A stretch of 64,000 nucleotides of DNA from Nocardioides sp. HDW12B (GTDB taxonomy: Bacteria; Actinomycetota; Actinomycetes; Propionibacteriales; Nocardioidaceae). Positions 1 to 8,997 of this stretch are shown in pieces. The stretch is taken from positions 3,286,001 to 3,350,000 of the forward strand of contig NZ_CP049867.1 in the NCBI RefSeq assembly GCF_011299595.1. Direction: 5' to 3'. Positions within the stretch are counted from its first letter, which is position 1, and each line of letters starts with the position of its first letter. Below the pieces are notes generated by a model. It made no database searches. It was not told where the DNA came from and saw nothing but the letters and a program-made list of their open reading frames with translations. The translations under genes and the position numbers were made by a program.

Positions 1-326
1 ACGGCCGCCGCGAGCACGAACACGGTCGTGACCAGGGTGATCTTCACGTGCTCCCACGTGAGGTCGAGCAGCGTGCCCCAGGCGAGCTGACGGCTCTCGA
101 TCGCGTCGAGGGAGGCGGTGGCGCGCCACCAGACCCATCCTCCCAGCACGAGCACGACGACCACGGGGATGCCGAGGAGCAGGATGACCTGCTCGCGGGA
201 GATCCGGGATCGCGCCGAGCGCTCGGGGGCGACGTCGGTCTCCCCCGTCAGCTCGTCCCGCTCGCCCGTCTCGGGGGAACCCGTCGGGGCGTCCTCGTCG
301 GGGCGGGTGCGGGTCGCCTCGCTCAT
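1..326 (-). CDS. OpuC-type ABC transporter permease (partial, runs off left edge)
   Basis: Only the N-terminal ~108 codons are present. They encode a polar, Asp/Glu/Thr-rich tail of about 45 residues, one strongly hydrophobic membrane segment (VILLLGIPVVVVLVLGG), and the start of a second (ITLVTTVFVLAAA). The ATG (324-326) overlaps the stop of the upstream ATPase gene as ATGA, so the two are translationally coupled. Order in transcription is permease, ATPase, permease, as in OpuC/ProU-like osmoprotectant importers. The remaining permease and any substrate-binding protein lie outside the window. Assignment as a second permease rests on context plus the membrane segments. Confidence 0.72.
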   Translation of the reverse strand, partial: MSEATRTRPDEDAPTGSPETGERDELTGETDVAPERSARSRISREQVILLLGIPVVVVLVLGGWVWWRATASLDAIESRQLAWGTLLDLTWEHVKITLVTTVFVLAAA

Positions 327-1564
327 GCCGGGGTCCCGCGGTCCAGGCGCTCCGCCTCGGACTCGCTGCTGGCGTCGCCGACGTTCTGGATCCGCTGCGT
401 CACCGACGTGAACGACGCGACGCCGAGGAACTCCTCGCGACGGCCCGTCACGATGGCGCCGGCGTGGCTGGAGGTCAGCATGTCGTCGAGGGCGTCGTTG
501 AGCGTGGCCCGGCGGTCGACGCCGAGCACGTCGTCGCCCCGGGGCTCGGACACGGTGGAGGCGTCCTCGAGGTCGCGCAGCCACACCCAGTCGCGGGGGC
601 GCCGGTTCTTGTCGAGGATGATGACGGAGCGCTCGCCGGCCTCCTTGGCCCGGCGGACGGCCTCCTCGCTGGACTCTCCGACGGTGGCCGTGGGCCAGTC
701 GAGGAGCTCGATGTCGCTGACCCGCATCAGCGTCAGCTGCTTGAGCGACGACCCCGCTCCCACGAAGTCCTCGACGAACCGGTTCGCCGGGTTGGCCAGG
801 ATGTTCTCGGGGGTGTCGTACTGCGCGATCTCCGCGCCCTCGCGCAGGATACAGATCCGGTCGCCGAGCTTGATGGCCTCGTCGATGTCGTGGGTGACGC
901 AGACGATGGTCTTGCGCAGCTCGGCCTGGATCGACATGAGCTCGTCCTGCAGCCGCTGCCGCGTGATCGGGTCGACCGCGCCGAACGGCTCGTCCATGAG
1001 CACGACCGGCGGGTCGGCGGCCAGGCCGCGGGCGACGCCGACGCGCTGCTGCTGACCGCCGGAGAGCTCGCGGGGATAGCGGTCGCGGTACTTCTTGGCG
1101 TCCAGGCTGACCAGGTCGAGCAGCTCGTCGACGCGCTCGTCGATGCGCTTGCCGTCCCACTTGAGGAGCTTGGGCACCATCGCGATGTTCTGGGCGACCG
1201 TCATGTGGGGGAAGAGGCTGCCGCCCTGGATGACGTAGCCGATGTGACGGCGCAGCTCGTCGACCGAGCGGCCCTTCACGTCCTCGCCCCCGATGGTGAT
1301 GGTGCCGGAGGTGGGCTCGATGAGCCGGTTGATCATCTTCAGCGACGTCGTCTTGCCGCAGCCCGAGGGGCCCACGAACATCACGATCTCGCCGGCCGGG
1401 ATGTGCAGGGTCAGGTGGTCGACGGCCGCCGAGTCCTGTCCCGGGTACTTCTTGACGACGTCGGTGAGCTCGAGGTCGACCCCGCTGATCTCGGTGTCGG
1501 CGTTGCGACCGCCGGAGTCGTCCGGACGGTCGGAGGCGCTGGTGTCGGTGGAGGTGGCGGTCAT
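323..1564 (-). CDS. Glycine betaine/choline-type ABC transporter ATP-binding protein with CBS domains
   Basis: A 413-residue OpuCA/ProV-like ATPase that would power osmolyte uptake. After about 27 variable residues comes the ABC domain: Walker A GPSGCGKTT (about 65-73), signature LSGGQQQR, Walker B VVLMDEPFGAVD, then the H-loop in CVTHDIDEA. The C-terminal third carries a CBS-domain pair (LLDWPTATVGESSEEA and the DDVLGVDRRATLNDAL region), which in OpuA-type systems senses ionic strength. I chose the ATG at 1564 over a start 28 codons upstream because that extension overlaps the preceding permease gene. The chosen start lies one base after the permease stop. Confidence 0.9.
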   Translation of the reverse strand: MTATSTDTSASDRPDDSGGRNADTEISGVDLELTDVVKKYPGQDSAAVDHLTLHIPAGEIVMFVGPSGCGKTTSLKMINRLIEPTSGTITIGGEDVKGRSVDELRRHIGYVIQGGSLFPHMTVAQNIAMVPKLLKWDGKRIDERVDELLDLVSLDAKKYRDRYPRELSGGQQQRVGVARGLAADPPVVLMDEPFGAVDPITRQRLQDELMSIQAELRKTIVCVTHDIDEAIKLGDRICILREGAEIAQYDTPENILANPANRFVEDFVGAGSSLKQLTLMRVSDIELLDWPTATVGESSEEAVRRAKEAGERSVIILDKNRRPRDWVWLRDLEDASTVSEPRGDDVLGVDRRATLNDALDDMLTSSHAGAIVTGRREEFLGVASFTSVTQRIQNVGDASSESEAERLDRGTPA

Positions 1565-1565
1565 G

Positions 1566-2219
1566 TCAGACACGGATTCCCTTCGAGGTGGTGACCCGAC
1601 CGAACACCTGCAGCAGGGCGTCGAGGACGAGGGCGAGGAGGATGACACCGACGGTGCCGACGAGCGCGGAGTAGAGGGCGTTGGCGCTGCCGATCTGCTC
1701 GAGACCAGCGTAGATGTAGCCGCCCAGGCCGGGGCCCAGGGCGAAGGCCGCGATGGCGGCGACGCCCATCGACATCTGGGTCGACGTGCGCACCCCGGCC
1801 AGGATGACCGGCCAGGCCAGCGGCAGCTGGACGCGCAGCAGGGTGCTGACCGAGCCCATGCCCATGCCGCGGGAGGACTCGAGGAGGGTGGCGCTGACGC
1901 CCTGCAGCCCGACGACGGCGTTGCGCAGGATCGGCAGGATGGCGTAGAAGGTCACCGCGATGACCGACGGCCGGGGACCGATGCCGACCAGCGGCAGCAG
2001 GAGCCCGATGAGGGCGAAGGAGGGCAGCGTCAGGCCGATCGAGCTGATGGCGTTCGCCACCGGGTCGAGGGCCGGCACCCGGGTGACGAGGACGGCGAGC
2101 AGGAAGGCGAGGACGGTCGCGATCGCCACGCACTGCACCACCAACGACACGTGCTGATAGCTGCTGTAGAGGAGCTCGGTCCTCTGGTCGACCAGGTAGT
2201 CCCACACGTGGGCACTCAC
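1566..2219 (-). CDS. OpuC-type ABC transporter permease
   Basis: A 217-residue inner-membrane permease of the BPD_transp_1 family, with about five or six hydrophobic segments. The EAA-like loop is LESSRGMGMGSVSTLLRVQLPLA, followed by WPVILAGVRTSTQMSMGVAAIAAF, typical of OpuCB/ProW-like proteins. It is the first gene of the osmolyte transporter and is followed one base later by the ATPase. The GTG start at 2219 is preceded by a purine-rich GGGGTTGAGG stretch. The 125 bases upstream, back to cbs, must hold the operon promoter and contain the inverted repeat at 2315-2328. Confidence 0.88.
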   Translation of the reverse strand: MSAHVWDYLVDQRTELLYSSYQHVSLVVQCVAIATVLAFLLAVLVTRVPALDPVANAISSIGLTLPSFALIGLLLPLVGIGPRPSVIAVTFYAILPILRNAVVGLQGVSATLLESSRGMGMGSVSTLLRVQLPLAWPVILAGVRTSTQMSMGVAAIAAFALGPGLGGYIYAGLEQIGSANALYSALVGTVGVILLALVLDALLQVFGRVTTSKGIRV

Positions 2220-2303
2220 CTCAACCCCGAGTAGATGGCAGAAACGCGTTCTACCTTTGCACGGATCTGCCAGAGGGCCTACGGAACGGGCGAAATGCCG
2301 GTG

Positions 2304-2336
2304 ATGTGAGTGACGTGAGAGGTCTCACCCGTCCCG
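2304..2336. repeat. Intergenic motif with GTGAG/CTCAC inverted repeat, copy 1 (3' side of cbs)
   Basis: The stretch contains GTGAGA-GG-TCTCAC (2315-2328), flanked by ATGTGA on the left and CGTCCCG on the right. A second version with the same flanks and core lies at 3829-3858, upstream of cbs. It sits between the cbs stop and the opuC-type operon, so it could be an operator for that operon, part of the cbs terminator, or a dispersed intergenic repeat. Confidence 0.6.
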
Positions 2337-2344
2337 GCCCGTGC

Positions 2345-3772
2345 TCAGCCCTGGGCGAGGAAGGCGAGCAGGTCCTGGCGCGTCAGCACCCCGATCGGCT
2401 TGCCGTCCTCCTGCACCAGCAGGGCGTCGCCCTTCTCCAGCGCCGCGACGGCGGCGTCGACCGGCTCCGAGGCGCCGATGGTCGGGAAGGGCGCGCTCAT
2501 GTGGTCCTCGACCGCGTCGGACAGCCGTGCCTCGTTGGTGAACAACGCGTCCAGCAGCGCCCGGTCCGAGACGGACCCGGCCACCTCGGCCGCCACGACG
2601 GGCGGCTCGGCCCGCACGACCGGCATCTGCGAGACGCCGTACTCGTGGAGGATCGCGATCGCCTCGGCGACGGTCTCCGCGGGGTGGGTGTGGACGAGGT
2701 CGGGCAGCCGGTCGTCCTTGCCGCGCAGCACCTGCCCGACCGTCTGGCCGCCGGTGGCGGGCAGGAAGCCGTAGCGGGCCAGCCACTCGTCGTTGAAGAC
2801 CTTCGTCAGGTAGCCGCGCCCGGAGTCCGGCAGCAGCACCACGACCACCGCGTCGCGCCCCTCCTCGGTGCCGGCCAGCTCGTGCGCGAGCCGCACCGCG
2901 GCCACCGCCGCCATGCCGCAGGAGCCCCCGACGAGCAGGCCCTCCTCGCGGGCCAGCCGGCGGGTCATCGCGAACGAGTCGCCGTCGGAGACCTCGATGA
3001 TGCGGTCGGCGACCTCACGGTCGTAGGCCTCGGGCCAGAAGTCCTCGCCGACCCCCTCCACGAGGTAGGGCCGCCCGGTGCCGCCGCTGTAGACGGAGCC
3101 GGCCGGGTCCGCCCCGACGACCTGCACGTCGGGGTTCTGCTCCTTGAGGTAGCGGCCCGTGCCGCTGATCGTGCCGCCGGTGCCGACGCCGCAGACGAAG
3201 TGCGTCACCCGGCCCTCGGTCTGGCGCCAGATCTCCGGCCCGGTGGTCTCGTAGTGCGAGCGCGGGTTGGCCGGGTTGGAGTACTGGTCGGGCTTCCAGG
3301 CGCCCTCGATCTCGCGGGTGAGCCGGTCCGAGACCGAGTAGTAGGAGTCCGGGTGGTCGGGGTCCACCGCGGTCGGGCAGACGACCACCTCGGCGCCGTA
3401 CGCCTTGAGGACGTTGCGCTTGTCCTCGCTGACCTTGTCCGGGACGACGAAGACGCAGTGGTAGCCCTTGGCCTGCGCCACCAGCGCCAGCCCGACGCCG
3501 GTGTTGCCCGAGGTGGGCTCCACGATGGTGCCGCCCGGCTGCAGCTCGCCGGAGGCCTCCGCCGCCTCCACCATGCGTACGGCGATGCGGTCCTTCACCG
3601 AGCCGCCCGGGTTCATGTACTCCACCTTGGCCAGCACCAGCGGCCCGTCCTCGGACGCCGAGCCCGACGCCGCGTCACCGGCACCACCGGGGCCGCTCTC
3701 GTCGAGCACCCGGCGCAGCCGCACGAGCGGGGTGTTTCCGATCAGGTCCAGCATCGAGTCCACGTAGTCCAC
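2345..3772 (-). CDS. cbs: Cystathionine beta-synthase
   Basis: PLP enzyme condensing homocysteine and serine to cystathionine (transsulfuration), 475 residues from the chosen start. The fold-type II core includes LDLIGNTPLVRL near the N-terminus, the PLP lysine in NPGGSVKDR (Lys60) and the substrate loop EPTSGNTG. A CBS-domain pair fills about the last 120 residues (VSQMPVV, IGVLTRQDLLAFL). The GTG start at 3772 is preferred because a -10-like TAGACT ends 7 bases upstream, the spacing expected for a leaderless mRNA, and family proteins begin with a similar xYVxSxLDLIGNT. An ATG six codons in (3754) is the alternative. A Gly/Ala/Ser-rich insertion (about residues 28-42) separates the first strand from the rest. 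O-acetylserine sulfhydrylase is less likely given the CBS pair. Confidence 0.93.
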   Translation of the reverse strand: MDYVDSMLDLIGNTPLVRLRRVLDESGPGGAGDAASGSASEDGPLVLAKVEYMNPGGSVKDRIAVRMVEAAEASGELQPGGTIVEPTSGNTGVGLALVAQAKGYHCVFVVPDKVSEDKRNVLKAYGAEVVVCPTAVDPDHPDSYYSVSDRLTREIEGAWKPDQYSNPANPRSHYETTGPEIWRQTEGRVTHFVCGVGTGGTISGTGRYLKEQNPDVQVVGADPAGSVYSGGTGRPYLVEGVGEDFWPEAYDREVADRIIEVSDGDSFAMTRRLAREEGLLVGGSCGMAAVAAVRLAHELAGTEEGRDAVVVVLLPDSGRGYLTKVFNDEWLARYGFLPATGGQTVGQVLRGKDDRLPDLVHTHPAETVAEAIAILHEYGVSQMPVVRAEPPVVAAEVAGSVSDRALLDALFTNEARLSDAVEDHMSAPFPTIGASEPVDAAVAALEKGDALLVQEDGKPIGVLTRQDLLAFLAQG

Positions 3773-3779
3773 GTCGTGG

Positions 3780-3785
3780 AGTCTA
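3780..3785 (-). promoter_or_regulatory. -10 element for leaderless cbs
   Basis: TAGACT on the minus strand, 7 bases before the GTG at 3772. No good -35 hexamer is visible. The start codon would be at or next to the transcription start. Confidence 0.55.
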
Positions 3786-3810
3786 GGCCCGCCCCTCGAC
3801 CCCCTGAGAA

Positions 3811-3877
3811 CCGCGCACAAGAGCCCTCATGTGACTCGTGAGCACCTCACACGTCCCGTGACCGGTCTTGTGCGCGG
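3811..3877. terminator. 12-bp inverted repeat between map and cbs
   Basis: Arms CCGCGCACAAGA (3811-3822) and TCTTGTGCGCGG (3866-3877) are perfect complements around a 43-base loop, which contains its own GTGAG-CAC-CTCAC hairpin. It lies 15 bases past the map stop and upstream of the cbs -10. It may terminate the spc/secY/adk/map transcript or act as a cis element of cbs. There is no T-tract. Confidence 0.5.
3829..3858. repeat. Intergenic motif with GTGAG/CTCAC inverted repeat, copy 2 (5' side of cbs)
   Basis: It reads ATGTGA, CT, CGTGAG, CAC, CTCAC, A, CGTCCCG, matching 2304-2336 block by block with small differences in the spacers. It is enclosed by the 12-bp inverted repeat 3811-3877. Confidence 0.6.
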
Positions 3878-3891
3878 AAATGGCGCCCCGG

Positions 3892-4713
3892 TCAGTCGCC
3901 GCCGTAGGGGACGCCGAGGGCCTCGAGCCGCTCGCGGCCGCCGTCGAGGGCGGTCAGCACCCAGGCGCCGCGCTCGGTGAGCGTGAAGGTGTGCTCGAAG
4001 TGGGCCGCCCAGGACCCGTCGAGCGTCGCCACCGTCCAGTCGTCGTCGAGCACGACGCTGTCCTGCGCGCCGGCGGTGACCATGGGCTCGACGGCCAGCG
4101 CCAGGCCGAGCACCAGCTTCGGCCCGCGCCCCGGACGGCCGTGGTTGGGCACCGAGGGCGGCTGGTGCATCTGCGAGCCGATGCCGTGGCCGGTGTAGTC
4201 GCGCACGATCCCGTAGGGGCCCTCGGCCCGGACCGACGTCTCGACGGCGTGGCTGATGTCGCTCACCCGGCCCCCGAGACGGGCGGCCGCGATCCCGTGC
4301 CATAGGCTCGCCTCGGTCACGCGCATCAGCTCGAGCGCCTCGGGCTCGACGGTGCCGACAGCGACCGTCGTCGCGGCGTCGCCGTGCCACCCGTCGACGA
4401 TCGCGCCGCAGTCGATGGACACGATGTCGCCCTCGACCAGCAGGCGCTCGCCGGGGATGCCGTGCACGATCTCGTCGTTGACCGATGCGCAGATGCTGGC
4501 GGGGAACGGTGGTTCGGCGTACCCCTTGAAGGAGGGGACCGCGCCGCGTGAGCGGATGTGGTCCTCGGCCAGCGCGTCGAGCTCGCCGGTGCTCACGCCC
4601 GGTCGCGCCGCCGCGCGCAGCAGCTCGAGGGCCTCGCCGACCACGAGGCCGGCAGCGCGCATGCGCTCGATCTGCTCGGGCGTCTTGATCTCGATGCCCC
4701 GCTCGCGGAACAC
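3892..4713 (-). CDS. map: Methionine aminopeptidase, type I
   Basis: Removes the initiator methionine from nascent proteins. At 273 residues it has the usual length for a type Ia enzyme with a short N-terminal part (IEIKTPEQIERMRAAGLVVGEAL). Metal ligands can be placed in DIVSIDCGAIVDGWHGDAATT, GHGIGSQMHQPPSVPNHG and VEPMVTAG. The final metal-binding Glu is in AHFEHTFTLTERG. The GTG start lies 7 bases after the adk stop, so it is part of the secY-adk-map tail of the spc operon. Confidence 0.95.
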   Translation of the reverse strand: MFRERGIEIKTPEQIERMRAAGLVVGEALELLRAAARPGVSTGELDALAEDHIRSRGAVPSFKGYAEPPFPASICASVNDEIVHGIPGERLLVEGDIVSIDCGAIVDGWHGDAATTVAVGTVEPEALELMRVTEASLWHGIAAARLGGRVSDISHAVETSVRAEGPYGIVRDYTGHGIGSQMHQPPSVPNHGRPGRGPKLVLGLALAVEPMVTAGAQDSVVLDDDWTVATLDGSWAAHFEHTFTLTERGAWVLTALDGGRERLEALGVPYGGD

Positions 4714-4720
4714 CGGGGTG

Positions 4721-5290
4721 TCAGTCCTGCGTCTCGAGGGCGTCGAAGATGCGCTGGGTCACCGTGTCGACCTCGCCGATGCCGTCGACCTCGACCAGCA
4801 GCCCGCGCTCGTCGTAGACCTTGATGAGCGGCGCGGTCTGCTCGTTGTAGACCTCCTGGCGCCGACGGATCACCTCTTCGGTGTCGTCGGTGCGCCCCTC
4901 GACCTCGGCGCGCTTCAGCAGCCGCTTGACCAGCTCGTCCTGGTCCGCGGCCAGCGAGACGGCCGCGTCCAGCTTGGTGCCGAGCTCGGCCAGCATGTCG
5001 TCGAGCTCGTCGACCTGCGCCAGCGTGCGCGGGTAGCCGTCGAGCAGGAAGCCCGGCTCGGCGTCGGGGAGGTTGACCCGGTCGCGCACCATCGCGTTGG
5101 TGATCTCGTCGGGGACGTACTCCCCCGCGTCCATGTAGCGCTGCGCCTCTTGCCCCAGCTCGGTCCGGCCGGCCACGTTCGCGCGGAAGATGTCGCCGGT
5201 CGAGATGGCCGGCACGCCGAAGTGCTCGGCCACGACCTTGGCCTGCGTGCCTTTGCCGGCCCCGGGCGGGCCCATGAGGATCAGTCGCAT
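4721..5290 (-). CDS. adk: Adenylate kinase
   Basis: Catalyses ATP + AMP = 2 ADP. The protein is 189 residues with the P-loop GPPGAGKGT at residues 7-15, the AMP-binding STGDIFR and the DGYPRT motif. The LID is short ([17 protein letters not shown]) and lacks the four-Cys zinc site, as in other actinobacterial short-form enzymes. The ATG shares one base with the secY stop (TGATG), so reinitiation coupling is likely. A longer in-frame extension overlapping secY was rejected. Confidence 0.96.
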   Translation of the reverse strand: MRLILMGPPGAGKGTQAKVVAEHFGVPAISTGDIFRANVAGRTELGQEAQRYMDAGEYVPDEITNAMVRDRVNLPDAEPGFLLDGYPRTLAQVDELDDMLAELGTKLDAAVSLAADQDELVKRLLKRAEVEGRTDDTEEVIRRRQEVYNEQTAPLIKVYDERGLLVEVDGIGEVDTVTQRIFDALETQD

Positions 5291-6585
5291 CAGCGGAGGA
5301 ATCCTTCGTAGTTGCGCTGCTGCAGCTGGCTCTCGATCTGCTTCACGGTGTCGAGGGCGACCCCGACCATGATGAGGATCGAGGTGCCACCGAACGGGAA
5401 GTTCTGGTTGGCGTCGACGAGGACCAGCGCGATCAGCGGGATGAGGGCGATCAGACCGAGGTACGTCGCTCCCGGCAGGGTGATGCGGGAGAGGACGTAG
5501 CTGAGGTACTCCTCGGTCGGCTTGCCGGCCCGGATCCCGGGGATGAAGCCGCCGTACTTCTTCATGTTGTCCGCGACCTCGGTCGGGTTGAACGTGATCG
5601 AGACGTAGAAGTAGGTGAAGAACACGATCATGGCGAAGTAGACCGCCATGTAGAGGGGGTGGTCCCCGGTGGTGAAGTACTTGCCCAGGAAGCTGGACAC
5701 CGGGTTGTCCTGGTTGGGGTCGAACTGGGTGGCGAGCGCCGGCAGGTACAGCAGGCTCGAGGCGAAGATGACCGGGATGATGCCGGCCTGGTTCACCTTG
5801 AGCGGGATGTACGTCGACGAGCCGCCGTACATCTTGCGACCCACCATCCGACGGGCGTACTGCACGGGGATCCGCCGCTGGCCCTGCTCCATGAAGATGA
5901 CAACGGCGATGATCACGAAGCCGATGAGGATGACCATGCCGAAGACGGCCCAGCCACGGTCCTGGCGCAGCGCCCACAGCGTCGCGGGGAACGTCGCGAC
6001 GACCTGGGTGAAGATCAGGATCGACATGCCGTTGCCGATGCCGCGGTCGGTGATGAGCTCGCCGAACCACATGATGATCGCGGTGCCGGCGGTCATCGTG
6101 ATGACCATGATGAGCATCGTCGCGATGCCCTCGTCGTAGAGCAGCGGCAGCGCGCAGCCCTGGATCAGCTGGTCGGCGCGCGCGAGGGCCACGATGCCCG
6201 TGGCCTGCAGGATCGCGAGCGCCAGGGTGAGGTAGCGGGTGTACTGCGTGATCTTGGTCTGGCCGGCCTGACCCTCCTTCTTCAGGGTCTCCAGCCGGGG
6301 GATCACGACCACCAGCAGCTGCAGGATGATGCTCGCGGTGATGTAGGGCATGATCCCCAGCGCGAAGACCGTCAGCTGCAGCAGCGCTCCGCCGGAGAAC
6401 AGGTTGATCAAGCCGTAGATGCCGTCGTTCTGCACCTGCGCGACACAGTCCTGCACGTTGGCGACGTTCACGCCGGGTGCGGGGAGCTGGGAGCCGAGAC
6501 GGAAGATGACGATGATCCCGAGCACGAACAGCAGCTTGCGTCGCAGGTCCGGCGTGCGGAACGCGTTGACGAATGCGCCTAGCAC
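5290..6585 (-). CDS. secY: Preprotein translocase subunit SecY
   Basis: Channel subunit of the Sec translocon in the cytoplasmic membrane. It has 431 residues from the GTG at 6585, giving the canonical N-terminus [20 protein letters not shown] and ten hydrophobic segments. Typical cytoplasmic loops are visible ([36 protein letters not shown]). The GTG was chosen over an upstream in-frame start because GAGGA lies about 5 bases before it and the upstream residues are unlike SecY. It is separated from rplO by 165 bases that include the inverted repeat 6676-6732. Confidence 0.95.
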   Translation of the reverse strand: MLGAFVNAFRTPDLRRKLLFVLGIIVIFRLGSQLPAPGVNVANVQDCVAQVQNDGIYGLINLFSGGALLQLTVFALGIMPYITASIILQLLVVVIPRLETLKKEGQAGQTKITQYTRYLTLALAILQATGIVALARADQLIQGCALPLLYDEGIATMLIMVITMTAGTAIIMWFGELITDRGIGNGMSILIFTQVVATFPATLWALRQDRGWAVFGMVILIGFVIIAVVIFMEQGQRRIPVQYARRMVGRKMYGGSSTYIPLKVNQAGIIPVIFASSLLYLPALATQFDPNQDNPVSSFLGKYFTTGDHPLYMAVYFAMIVFFTYFYVSITFNPTEVADNMKKYGGFIPGIRAGKPTEEYLSYVLSRITLPGATYLGLIALIPLIALVLVDANQNFPFGGTSILIMVGVALDTVKQIESQLQQRNYEGFLR

Positions 6586-6675
6586 CAAGTCCTCATTTCC
6601 TGTGTCTGCCACCGAGGGCGATCTGCCTCGCGCGACGGGTCCCTCGACCCACGGCGGCACGCCTCGGAGAGCCTA

Positions 6676-6732
6676 ACAGGGGCCCCGGCTCCGGTCGGTC
6701 GCTTGGTGCGACGTCGGTGCCAGGGCCCCTGT
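6676..6732. terminator. Inverted repeat between rplO and secY
   Basis: ACAGGGGCCC (6676-6685) pairs with GGGCCCCTGT (6723-6732) around a 37-base loop holding a second stem, GTCGC/GCGAC. It begins about 20 bases after the rplO stop on the minus strand. It could terminate or attenuate spc operon transcription before secY. A TAGGCT -10-like box (6669-6674) follows it toward secY. Confidence 0.5.
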
Positions 6733-6750
6733 CTCGAGCGTGGAGTCACC

Positions 6751-7191
6751 TCACAGCTGGGTGATGGAGCCGCCCGCTGCCTCGACCTTCTGCTTGGCCG
6801 ACGCCGAGAAGGCGTGGGCGCTGAGCTGGACGGCCGTGCTGATCTCGCCGGTGCCGAGCACCTTGACGGGCTGGCCGGCGCGGACCGCACCGCGCGCGGC
6901 GAGGTCCTCGACGCCGACGGTGCCGCCCTCGGGGAACAGCTCCGAGACGCGGTCGAGGTTGACGACCTGGAAGGTCACCTTGAAGGGGTTCTTGAAGCCC
7001 TTGAGCTTCGGCAGACGCATGTGCAGCGGCATCTGCCCACCCTCGAAGGCGGCCGGGACCTGGTTGCGGGCCTTCGTGCCCTTCGTGCCTCGTCCGGCCG
7101 TCTTGCCCTTGCTGGCCTCGCCTCGACCCACGCGGGTCTTGGCGGTCTTGGCGCCCGGTGCGGGGCGCAGGTGGTGCACCTTGAGTGCCAT
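6751..7191 (-). CDS. rplO: 50S ribosomal protein L15
   Basis: Large-subunit protein of 146 residues, close to the usual length. The glycine/lysine-rich N-terminal arm ([23 protein letters not shown]) and the [18 protein letters not shown] core identify it. It starts one base after the rpmD stop and is the last ribosomal protein gene of the spc operon before the possible terminator and secY. Confidence 0.97.
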   Translation of the reverse strand: MALKVHHLRPAPGAKTAKTRVGRGEASKGKTAGRGTKGTKARNQVPAAFEGGQMPLHMRLPKLKGFKNPFKVTFQVVNLDRVSELFPEGGTVGVEDLAARGAVRAGQPVKVLGTGEISTAVQLSAHAFSASAKQKVEAAGGSITQL

Positions 7192-7192
7192 G

Positions 7193-7387
7193 TCAGTCGA
7201 CCTCCTCGACGACGACGAGGTGACGCACGGTCTGCACCATGCCCCGGACCTCGGGTCGGTCCTCCTTGACGACGACGTGCCCGATCCGCTTGAGACCCAG
7301 CGACCGCAGCGTGTCGATCTGGTTCCTCTTGCAGCCGATCGTGGAACGCGTCTGCGTGACCTTGAGACTCTTCGCGTTGTCCGCCAT
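7193..7387 (-). CDS. rpmD: 50S ribosomal protein L30
   Basis: Small 64-residue protein matching the L30 pattern: [30 protein letters not shown] in its body. The ATG at 7387 shares one base with the rpsE stop (TGATG). In-frame codons further upstream run through rpsE and were discarded. Confidence 0.95.
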   Translation of the reverse strand: MADNAKSLKVTQTRSTIGCKRNQIDTLRSLGLKRIGHVVVKEDRPEVRGMVQTVRHLVVVEEVD

Positions 7388-7986
7388 CAGGAGGTCACCT
7401 CCGCACGGGCGCGCAGCAGCGCGGCCGGGGCGACGTCCTCCACGGGCAGACCGCGGCGCGCGGCCACGGCCTCGGGCTCCTCGAGACCCTTGAGGGCCTC
7501 GACGGTCGCGTGGACGATGTTGATCTGGTTCGACGAGCCGAGCGACTTGCTCAGCACGTCGTGAATGCCGGCGCATTCCAGCACGGCGCGCACCGGACCA
7601 CCGGCGATGACACCGGTACCGGGAGCAGCCGGGCGGAGCAGCACGACGCCCGCGGCCTTCTCACCCTGCACGGGGTGCGGGATGGTGCCCTGGACGCGCG
7701 GCACGCGGAAGAAGGCCTTCTTGGCCTCCTCCACGCCCTTGGCGATGGCGGCCGGAACCTCCTTGGCCTTGCCGTAGCCGACGCCGACCGTGCCGTCGCC
7801 GTCGCCGACGATGACCAGGGCGGTGAAGCTGAAGCGACGACCACCCTTGACCACCTTGGCGACGCGGTTGATCGCGACGACACGCTCGAGGTAGGCGGTC
7901 TTGTCTGCAGCCTGGCCGCCGCGACGGTCGTCGCGGTTGCCGCGACGCTCGCCTCCGGCACCCGTACGGCGCTGGGGTCCGCTCAT
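7387..7986 (-). CDS. rpsE: 30S ribosomal protein S5
   Basis: At 199 residues it has a polar Arg/Gly-rich N-terminal extension of about 28 residues, then the S5 double-stranded-RNA-binding fold ([23 protein letters not shown]) and the C-terminal domain ([23 protein letters not shown]). S5 takes part in decoding accuracy and in spectinomycin-sensitive translocation. It follows rplR after a 45-base gap and overlaps rpmD by one base. Confidence 0.97.
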   Translation of the reverse strand: MSGPQRRTGAGGERRGNRDDRRGGQAADKTAYLERVVAINRVAKVVKGGRRFSFTALVIVGDGDGTVGVGYGKAKEVPAAIAKGVEEAKKAFFRVPRVQGTIPHPVQGEKAAGVVLLRPAAPGTGVIAGGPVRAVLECAGIHDVLSKSLGSSNQINIVHATVEALKGLEEPEAVAARRGLPVEDVAPAALLRARAEVTS

Positions 7987-8031
7987 GTCGAGTTCCCTTC
8001 TCTCACTAACAGTCTGTGTGGTCGTGCGCGA

Positions 8032-8415
8032 TCAGAACGCGAGCCCGCCCTCGCGGGCGCCGTCCGCGAGGGCCGCGACGCGACCGTGGTACTTGTTGCC
8101 GGCGCGGTCGAAGACCACGCCCTCGACACCGGCCGCCTTGGCCCGCTCGGCGAGGAGCTCGCCGACGCGCTTGGCCTTCTCGGTCTTGTCACCGGTGGCG
8201 GCCCGCAGGTCCGCCTCCATGGTGCTGGCCGAGGCCAGGGTCTTGCCGACCGAGTCGTCGACGACCTGCGCACCGATGTGGCGCGCGGAGCGGGTGACGA
8301 CGAGGCGGGGACGCTCGGTCGAGCCGGTGATGCGCTTGCGACCACGGACCTGGCGACGCAGCCGCGACGCGGTGCGCCCGGCGGTGTGCTTGCCCTGCTT
8401 GAGTGCGATGGCCAT
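8032..8415 (-). CDS. rplR: 50S ribosomal protein L18
   Basis: 5S rRNA-binding protein of 127 residues. [27 protein letters not shown] and the terminal [23 protein letters not shown] are characteristic. It starts two bases after the rplF stop. Confidence 0.97.
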   Translation of the reverse strand: MAIALKQGKHTAGRTASRLRRQVRGRKRITGSTERPRLVVTRSARHIGAQVVDDSVGKTLASASTMEADLRAATGDKTEKAKRVGELLAERAKAAGVEGVVFDRAGNKYHGRVAALADGAREGGLAF

Positions 8416-8417
8416 GG

Positions 8418-8960
8418 TTACTTACCAGCCTTTCCGACCTTGCGGCGGACGACCTCGCCCGCGTAGCGGACACCCTTGCCCTTGTACGGCTCGGGCTTCC
8501 GCAGCTTGCGGATGTTCGCGGCCACCTCACCGACGAGCTGCTTGTCGATGCCGGCGACCGAGAGCTTGGTGGGGCCCTCGACGCCGAAGGTGATGCCCTC
8601 GGGGGCGTCGAAGATGATGGGGTGCGAGTAGCCGAGCTGGAACTCCAGCTGGGTCGGCCCCTTGGACAGGACGCGGTAACCCACGCCCACGATCTCGAGC
8701 TTCTTCTCGTAGCCCTGGGTCACGCCGGTGACCATGTTGGCGATGAGGGTCCGGGTCAGCCCGTGCAGCGAGCGCGACTGACGCTCGTCGTTGGGACGGA
8801 CCACGGCGATCTCGCCGTCGTCGTTGCGGTCGACCGTGATGGGCTCGGCGACGGTGTGGCTCAGGGTGCCCTTGGGGCCCTTGACCGTCACCACGCTGCT
8901 GTCGAGGGTGACCTCGACGCCCGACGGGACCGGGATGGGGAGCTTGCCAATGCGCGACAT
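8418..8960 (-). CDS. rplF: 50S ribosomal protein L6
   Basis: A 180-residue protein starting [17 protein letters not shown] and ending with the conserved [15 protein letters not shown] motif plus a lysine-rich tail. L6 binds the 23S rRNA near the GTPase-associated centre. Standard position between rpsH and rplR. Confidence 0.98.
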   Translation of the reverse strand: MSRIGKLPIPVPSGVEVTLDSSVVTVKGPKGTLSHTVAEPITVDRNDDGEIAVVRPNDERQSRSLHGLTRTLIANMVTGVTQGYEKKLEIVGVGYRVLSKGPTQLEFQLGYSHPIIFDAPEGITFGVEGPTKLSVAGIDKQLVGEVAANIRKLRKPEPYKGKGVRYAGEVVRRKVGKAGK

Positions 8961-8997
8961 GCTGTGTGTCTCCTCTACGTCTCTCGTCCGGCCCGGA

